The notes under the pieces were generated by a model, which worked only from the letters and a program-made list of their open reading frames with translations, searched no databases and had not been told where the DNA came from. A DNA stretch of 64,000 nt, taken from Flectobacillus major DSM 103. GTDB lineage: Bacteria > Bacteroidota > Bacteroidia > Cytophagales > Spirosomataceae. The position numbers and the translations under genes are program-made. This document shows, in pieces, positions 59,116 to 64,000 of the stretch. Positions within the stretch are counted from its first letter, which is position 1. Each line of letters starts with the position of its first letter. The stretch spans positions 3,915,812-3,979,811 of the forward strand of contig NZ_KE386491.1 of NCBI RefSeq assembly GCF_000427405.1. Reading direction: 5' to 3'.

Positions 59116-60987
59116 ATGTGTGGTATCAATGGAGTTGTTTCGTTACAACCTATTCTCGAACCCCGCCGTATTATTCAGCAAATGAATCGCCTTGTACACC
59201 ATCGTGGCCCTGACGATAATGGTACTTGGGTGGCATCGTCTCAAAACCTTGCTATGGGAATGCAACGCCTTGCTATTGTTGATATAAACACTGGGTATCA
59301 ACCCATGCTCATAGATAATCTGGCGTTGGTGTTCAATGGAGAAATATACAACTATCAATATCTCAAGAAATTTTTACAAAGCAAAGGGTTGTCATTTGTT
59401 ACAGAATCAGATACTGAAGTTATTATTCAGGGGTTCAAATACTGGGGAATAGCCGTTTGCCAACATCTTGAAGGAATGTTTGCTTTTTCTTTGTACGACC
59501 AAAATACTAAGCAACTCTATTTGGCCAGAGACATAAATGGCGAAAAACCTTTGTATTATACAATTGGTAAACAATGCTGTATATGGGCTAGTGAACTAAA
59601 ATCGCTGAAATATGCCTATCAAGAATTATTGGGCGAGCTACCTCCTATAAATCCCGAAGCTCTTTATTTGTATTTTAGTCTTACTTTTATTCCTGCTCCT
59701 TTTAGTATATACCAAAGCATAGCAAAGCTCGAACCTGCCCATTATTTACAGCTAGACACCACCCTCATGCAGTATAAAAAGGTAGCCTATTGGGCATTTT
59801 CGTCTGCTGTTGCTCATGATTTAACCTATAGCCAAGCCCAAAAGCAAATACAAACATTAGTAACCGAAAGCATAACACAGCAATTACAAGCCGATGTACC
59901 ACTAGGAGTATATTTGAGTGGAGGCGTAGATTCCAGTATCGTAGCGAGTATTGCACAGGCAAACCGCCCTCATAAAGCATCTATCAAAACCTTTTCGGTG
60001 GGTTTTGAGAATCCACATTTTGATGAGTCGAAAAGAGCTCAACAAGTAGCCAATTATTTAGGAACACAGCACCATTGTTTTGTATTGACGTATCGGCAGT
60101 TGGCCGAGGAAATCGAAGAGGTTATTCTGCATTTTGACGAACCTTTTGCCGATTCATCGGCTTTGCCGAGCTATTTTTTAGCTAAAAATACCCGCCAATA
60201 TGTAAAAGTGGCCTTAACAGGCGATGGAGCCGACGAAGTATTTGGGGGGTATAACCGTTATGCTATGCCTTACTATGGAGCGAAGTATCGGCAAATTATA
60301 TCTTCAGAAAAATATCATCGTAGACTAAAATCCTTTTTGAGCCAACTCCCTTTTCGTGGAAAACTCCATAGATTTCTTGAAGCTGTTGGAGGCTCTTCCC
60401 AAGAAGATATTCTACAGGTGGGTACATTAGGTTTTTCGCCTTTAGTTCTGTCAAGTATTTTAAAATCTAACTGGCATATTCCTTCCTTGTTTTTGTCCCA
60501 ACAGCTATCTGAATATTCGCCGTATTCGGTTTTACAACAGGCTCGTTATTGGGACAAAAGTATTGCCTTGGAAGGCGATATGCTTACCAAAGTAGACAGA
60601 ACTAGCATGATGGCTTCGCTCGAATGCCGATCGCCTTTTTTGGCTAAATCCCTCTGGGAATTTACCCATCAGCTACCCGATGACTATTTGATTTATCAGG
60701 GAAAACATAAGCGGATCTTGAAAGAAACCTTTGCTGATAGGCTTCCTTCAGGTTTTTTTAATTTGCCCAAACACGGCTTTGAAGTTCCTGTTGGTCAATG
60801 GCTTAGCCATGAGCTTCAGCCCGAGTTGTTACGATTGACCTCGATGGACTTTTTGCTTAATCAGGCTATTTTCGATGCCTTACCATTACAAAATGCTATT
60901 AGGTCAATGCTTCATTATCCAGGTTATTATTCATTCAAGTTATGGAGTCTTTTTTGTTTTCAAAAATGGTACGAAAAAAATTACTGA
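59116..60987 (+). CDS. asnB: Asparagine synthetase type amidotransferase, copy 2
   Basis: 623-aa two-domain enzyme starting MCGINGVVSLQPILEPRR with catalytic Cys2. Glutaminase features VHHRGPDDNGTW and NGEIYNYQYLKKF; synthetase PP-loop YLSGGVDSSIVAS near 270 and ALTGDGADEVFGGYNRY near 370. Only moderately similar to copy 1 by eye. Two such genes in one cluster suggest two amidation steps on the polymer or different acceptors. The next gene starts one base after the stop. Confidence 0.88.
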   Translation: MCGINGVVSLQPILEPRRIIQQMNRLVHHRGPDDNGTWVASSQNLAMGMQRLAIVDINTGYQPMLIDNLALVFNGEIYNYQYLKKFLQSKGLSFVTESDTEVIIQGFKYWGIAVCQHLEGMFAFSLYDQNTKQLYLARDINGEKPLYYTIGKQCCIWASELKSLKYAYQELLGELPPINPEALYLYFSLTFIPAPFSIYQSIAKLEPAHYLQLDTTLMQYKKVAYWAFSSAVAHDLTYSQAQKQIQTLVTESITQQLQADVPLGVYLSGGVDSSIVASIAQANRPHKASIKTFSVGFENPHFDESKRAQQVANYLGTQHHCFVLTYRQLAEEIEEVILHFDEPFADSSALPSYFLAKNTRQYVKVALTGDGADEVFGGYNRYAMPYYGAKYRQIISSEKYHRRLKSFLSQLPFRGKLHRFLEAVGGSSQEDILQVGTLGFSPLVLSSILKSNWHIPSLFLSQQLSEYSPYSVLQQARYWDKSIALEGDMLTKVDRTSMMASLECRSPFLAKSLWEFTHQLPDDYLIYQGKHKRILKETFADRLPSGFFNLPKHGFEVPVGQWLSHELQPELLRLTSMDFLLNQAIFDALPLQNAIRSMLHYPGYYSFKLWSLFCFQKWYEKNY

Positions 60988-60988
60988 T

Positions 60989-62125
60989 ATGAGCAATCTT
61001 ACATCTCCACATCTTTTTTTAGTTGTCAATGTCGACTGGTTTTTCTTGTCGCATCGCCTTGCCATTGCCTTAGCAACTTTGCATCAGGGGTATCGAGTTA
61101 CAATTGTGACCCGAGATACAGGCCATCGTTCAACAATCGAATCGTATGGATTTACGATGATTGATTTACCAATGAAACGCTCGGGCAAAAACCTCTGGGA
61201 AGAGCTAAAAGTAATATATTTTTTATGGAAAACTTACCAACAAAATCATCCAGACTTGATTCATCATGTTGGTATAAAACTGATTCTTTGGGGTTCTATT
61301 GCCAATTTTTGGGCAAAGAAAGCTCCCGTTATTAATGCCGTATCGGGCTTAGGGTCGTCGTTATCGTCAAAAAAATGGAGTTTTGAAAAAATATTACTAC
61401 GCCTTCTGCAGACATTACTTAGGGCCTCCAATCATCATTTTGTATTCCAAAATAATAATGATGCTACTTTCTTTCAAAAAAATATTCGCCTTGCAATATC
61501 TCAGTTTACTATCATAAAAGGTGTTGGGGTAGATACTACCTATTATCAAGAAACCCCCGAACTATTTACACCTTTACAAGTAGTACTTATTGCAAGAATG
61601 ATACGAGATAAGGGTATCGATGAGTTTATTCGAGCTGCACTTTTACTACAACCCAAATGGCAATACCAAGCTTGTTTTAGCCTTATCGGAGGCCTCGATC
61701 CCGATAGTCCTAGTGCTTATTTGGAAGAGGAGCTTCAGCAAAACCTTATTCCTGATTACCTGAATTGGTTAGGTTTTCAGGCAGATGTCAGAGAACACCT
61801 AGAGCAAGCCAATATAGTGGTACTGCCATCGTATCATGAAGGCTTGCCCAAAGTACTCTTAGAAGCTTCGGCAGTAGGAAGGGCTATTGTTGCCAGTGAT
61901 TGTGCTGGTTGTACTGCCCTTATTCAGCATGGTATAAATGGTATTTTAGTGCCTATCGGTGATGCTTCTCAACTAGCCCAACAAATCCATAATTTGTTAG
62001 AAAATACAGAGCTAAGGCTTGCATTAGGAAAAGCAGCCCGACTGAAAGTAGAACAAGAATTTTCTCAAGAAATTATTTGTCAACAATTCCTGATGCTTTA
62101 TCAGGCTATGCTATTGGGTAAATAA
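60989..62125 (+). CDS. Family 4 glycosyltransferase (PglA/CapM-like)
   Basis: 378-aa GT-B enzyme. Start MSNLTSPHLFLVVNVDWFFL at 60989. Motifs: SHRLAIALATLHQGYRVTIV, HHVGIKLILWGSIANFWAKK near 90, GVGVDTTYYQ near 183, VVLIARMIRDKGIDEFIRAA near 200 and LPSYHEGLPKVLLEASAVGR near 280. The N-terminal half resembles N-acetylgalactosaminyl- or galacturonosyl-transferases acting on undecaprenyl-diphospho-sugars. No initiating sugar-phosphate transferase is seen in the window. Confidence 0.88.
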   Translation: MSNLTSPHLFLVVNVDWFFLSHRLAIALATLHQGYRVTIVTRDTGHRSTIESYGFTMIDLPMKRSGKNLWEELKVIYFLWKTYQQNHPDLIHHVGIKLILWGSIANFWAKKAPVINAVSGLGSSLSSKKWSFEKILLRLLQTLLRASNHHFVFQNNNDATFFQKNIRLAISQFTIIKGVGVDTTYYQETPELFTPLQVVLIARMIRDKGIDEFIRAALLLQPKWQYQACFSLIGGLDPDSPSAYLEEELQQNLIPDYLNWLGFQADVREHLEQANIVVLPSYHEGLPKVLLEASAVGRAIVASDCAGCTALIQHGINGILVPIGDASQLAQQIHNLLENTELRLALGKAARLKVEQEFSQEIICQQFLMLYQAMLLGK

Positions 62126-62162
62126 TGCTTTTTAACCAACTTTGTAGTCTAGGAGTGAATTT

Positions 62163-62227
62163 TTATCCACAATAAAATGTGGATAACTTTGTGGATAACT
62201 CTGTTTAGAGCCATTTTGTGTGTATAA
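62163..62227. promoter_or_regulatory. Cluster of four exact DnaA boxes
   Basis: TTATCCACA (62163-62171) and, inverted, TGTGGATAA (62178-62186), TGTGGATAA (62190-62198) and TGTGTATAA (62219-62227) all match TTATNCACA. An AT-rich stretch with T-runs follows (62240-62280), plus the repeat AAATCACT twice. Candidate replication origin or DnaA-titration/regulatory site; no dnaA or dnaN gene is in the window. Confidence 0.7.
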
Positions 62228-62308
62228 CTTCCTTAAATAGATACCTGTTTTTGTATTTTTTTACGCTTTTTTTGAGAAAATCACTAAAAATCACTAGAGA
62301 GATATACT

Positions 62309-63409
62309 ATGTTGAAAATTCTTAATATTGTAGGGGCTAGACCCAATTTTATGAAGGTAGCACCATTGCATCGGGCCTTCGAGCAACATCCTGAGATTGA
62401 ATCCAAGATTGTACATACAGGTCAGCATTTTGATGCTAAAATGAGTGATGTGTTTTTTGAACAGCTCCAAATGCCAAAACCTCATTATTTTTTGGGAGTG
62501 GGAGGTGGCTCACATACCGAGGTTACCGCCCGTACAATGATAGAGTTTGAAAAAGTGATTTTAGCCGAGCAACCAGACCTTGTCTTGGTGGTTGGCGATG
62601 TCAATGCAACACTAGCCTGTACTTTGGTAGCTATCAAGCTTCATATTCCTGTAGCACACGTGGAGGCGGGCTTGCGTAGTGGCGATAGAAAAATGCCAGA
62701 AGAACTTAACCGTATTTTGACTGACAGCGTATCTGATTTTTTATTTATTACAGAACAGTCGGGGATCGATAACCTTCGACATGAAGGAGTACCCGCAGAG
62801 AAAGTATTTTTTGTAGGAAATGTCATGATTGATTCGTTGGTACACTACCTCGAAAAAGCCAAACAAACACCTGTATTGACAGAGTTAGGCTTGGCAAAAG
62901 ATGAGTTTGTAGTAATGACTATGCACCGCCCTGCCAACGTAGATACTGCCGAAGGGCTTGGAGCTATTTTGACAATTATTGAAAATACTGTCCCTCATAA
63001 AAAAGTAGTATTCCCGATTCACCCACGTACGGCCAACAATCTTAAAAATGTAGGCCTGTGGGAAAAAATACAAGCCATAGAAGGGTTGGTTTTGACAGAG
63101 CCACAAGGGTACTTAGAATTTTTGCAGTTGATGCAAAATGCTAGCGTGATTGTTACAGATTCGGGGGGAATTCAGGAAGAAACTACATTCTTAAAAGTGC
63201 CTTGCCTAACTTTTAGGGACTCGACAGAACGCCCAGTAACAGTAGAATTGGGGACTAATCAATTATTGGCTGACCTTAACCCACAGACAGTACACCAAAA
63301 ACTTATGGAAATTCTTTCGGGCAAAGCCAAACAAGGTATTGTCCCGCCACTGTGGGACGGTAAAACTTCGGAAAGAATAGCTCAAATTTTAGTAGATAAA
63401 TTAGCATAA
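62309..63409 (+). CDS. wecB: UDP-N-acetylglucosamine 2-epimerase (non-hydrolysing)
   Basis: 366-aa enzyme converting UDP-GlcNAc to UDP-ManNAc. Motifs: VGARPNFMKVAPLHRAFEQH near 6, VVGDVNATLACTLVAIK near 90, HVEAGLRSGDRKMPEELNRI near 115, MTMHRPANVD near 205 and VTDSGGIQEETTFLKVPCLT near 280. It is the last gene of the polysaccharide region but is set off by a 183-base gap holding the DnaA-box cluster, so may be transcribed separately. Followed by a clear terminator. Confidence 0.95.
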   Translation: MLKILNIVGARPNFMKVAPLHRAFEQHPEIESKIVHTGQHFDAKMSDVFFEQLQMPKPHYFLGVGGGSHTEVTARTMIEFEKVILAEQPDLVLVVGDVNATLACTLVAIKLHIPVAHVEAGLRSGDRKMPEELNRILTDSVSDFLFITEQSGIDNLRHEGVPAEKVFFVGNVMIDSLVHYLEKAKQTPVLTELGLAKDEFVVMTMHRPANVDTAEGLGAILTIIENTVPHKKVVFPIHPRTANNLKNVGLWEKIQAIEGLVLTEPQGYLEFLQLMQNASVIVTDSGGIQEETTFLKVPCLTFRDSTERPVTVELGTNQLLADLNPQTVHQKLMEILSGKAKQGIVPPLWDGKTSERIAQILVDKLA

Positions 63410-63424
63410 CAATGCCATATCGCA

Positions 63425-63460
63425 AAAAGCCATTCTGTACTAAGCTTCTGAATGGCTTTT
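63425..63460 (+). terminator. Rho-independent terminator of wecB
   Basis: An 11-bp perfect stem AAAAGCCATTC / GAATGGCTTTT with a 14-nt loop starts 16 bases after the wecB stop and ends in a T-run. Confidence 0.88.
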
Positions 63461-63523
63461 GCTTCAACAAACTATAATGAGGATTTGGCCGTAGGTTTGA
63501 TACATCATATAAATATCAAGGCC

Positions 63524-64000
63524 ATGAAAATCTTTCTGTCAGTAGTAATCGGATGTTTATTGTTCTCCGCACAGTCATTTGCACAGTTGTATGCTACACA
63601 AAGTGGCGAAACTAGCTTTTTCTCAGAAACTCCCATCGAAAATATTACAGCAACGAGCAAAACCGTTGGTGCTATTATCAATACCCAAACAGGCGAAATA
63701 GCTGTTAGTATGAAAATAACTTCTTTCGATTTCCCGAATAAGCTTATGCAAGAGCATTTTAATGAAAATTATCTGGAATCGACAAAGTTTCCAACCGCAA
63801 CTTTCAAGGGAAAAATACAGGAGACGATAGATTATCGTAAAAACGGTACGTACAATGTTACGACAAAGGGCATTTTAACCGTTCATGGGGTAGCTCAAAA
63901 TAGGGAGTTTAAAGGAAAAATCGTGATTGATGCCCTAAAAGTAACACTCACCAGCGAATTTGATGTGAAACTGGTAGACCATAACATTGAGATTCCCAAA
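63524..64000 (+). CDS. YceI-family protein (3' end outside window)
   Basis: Partial gene, 159 codons to the window edge. The product starts MKIFLSVVIGCLLFSAQSFA, a signal peptide, followed by a YceI-like lipocalin-type beta-barrel: TSFFSETPIENITATSKTVG, then FDFPNKLMQEHFNENYLEST, KFPTATFKG and GILTVHGVAQNREFKG near 125-140. YceI proteins bind isoprenoid-type lipids in the periplasm; the ligand here is unknown. It starts 64 bases past the wecB terminator, so is a separate unit. Confidence 0.88.
   Translation, partial: MKIFLSVVIGCLLFSAQSFAQLYATQSGETSFFSETPIENITATSKTVGAIINTQTGEIAVSMKITSFDFPNKLMQEHFNENYLESTKFPTATFKGKIQETIDYRKNGTYNVTTKGILTVHGVAQNREFKGKIVIDALKVTLTSEFDVKLVDHNIEIPK

Overview
The window looks like the chromosome of a Bacteroidota bacterium, most likely order Cytophagales. 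The reasons are two SusC/RagA receptors with N-terminal STN domains, each next to an ECF sigma / FecR anti-sigma pair; a PepSY-flavodoxin reductase; and one promoter matching the Bacteroidota TTTG / TAnnTTTG consensus. The genus cannot be fixed from sequence reading alone. No similarity search was run: product names rest on motifs, domain order and length.

Layout. (a) 1-5.0 kb, minus strand: ECF sigma factor, FecR anti-sigma and a SusC-type receptor that leaves the window. (b) 5.1-8.2 kb, minus: a DoxX protein, then a self-contained rplK-rplA-rplJ-rplL operon with its own promoter, structured leader and terminator. (c) 8.3-12.3 kb: pbpC and a divergent beta-CASP metallo-beta-lactamase. (d) 12.6-21.8 kb, plus: a second sigma/anti-sigma/SusC/SusD cluster ending in an unusual secreted fusion of an AIM6-like phosphodiesterase domain with an alkaline phosphatase, read here as an organophosphate-scavenging locus. 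(e) 21.9-27.7 kb, minus: a Cys/Met-metabolism PLP enzyme, then an iron-reduction-like set (PepSY-flavodoxin reductase, DUF2271 protein, ankyrin protein).

(f) 28-43.3 kb is an AT-rich accessory island ending at a tRNA-Asn gene. Its left half is a putative anti-phage / restriction module: an Eco57I-like methylase, a Schlafen AlbA_2/ATPase protein and a PLD-SNF2 helicase. The 3' end of the methylase gene is bounded by a 71-bp perfect inverted repeat enclosing a second, oppositely oriented specificity segment in the matching frame, which is the architecture of a DNA-inversion switch. The helicase gene is split by one in-frame TAA. The right half is mobile-element machinery: a ribbon-helix-helix-like protein under a six-copy GTATTAC array, an Xre repressor with a divergent operator region, a frameshifted tyrosine integrase and a VapE-family protein.

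(g) 43.3-46.7 kb: tRNA-Asn, rsmG, a glycosyltransferase and tgt. (h) 46.8-63.4 kb, plus: a capsule/exopolysaccharide cluster of Wzx/Wzy type (six-SLBB export protein, Wzz-like co-polymerase, glycosyltransferases, epimerase, flippase, polymerase, two AsnB-type amidotransferases, wecB). A cluster of four exact DnaA boxes lies just before wecB. (i) The window ends inside a YceI-family gene.
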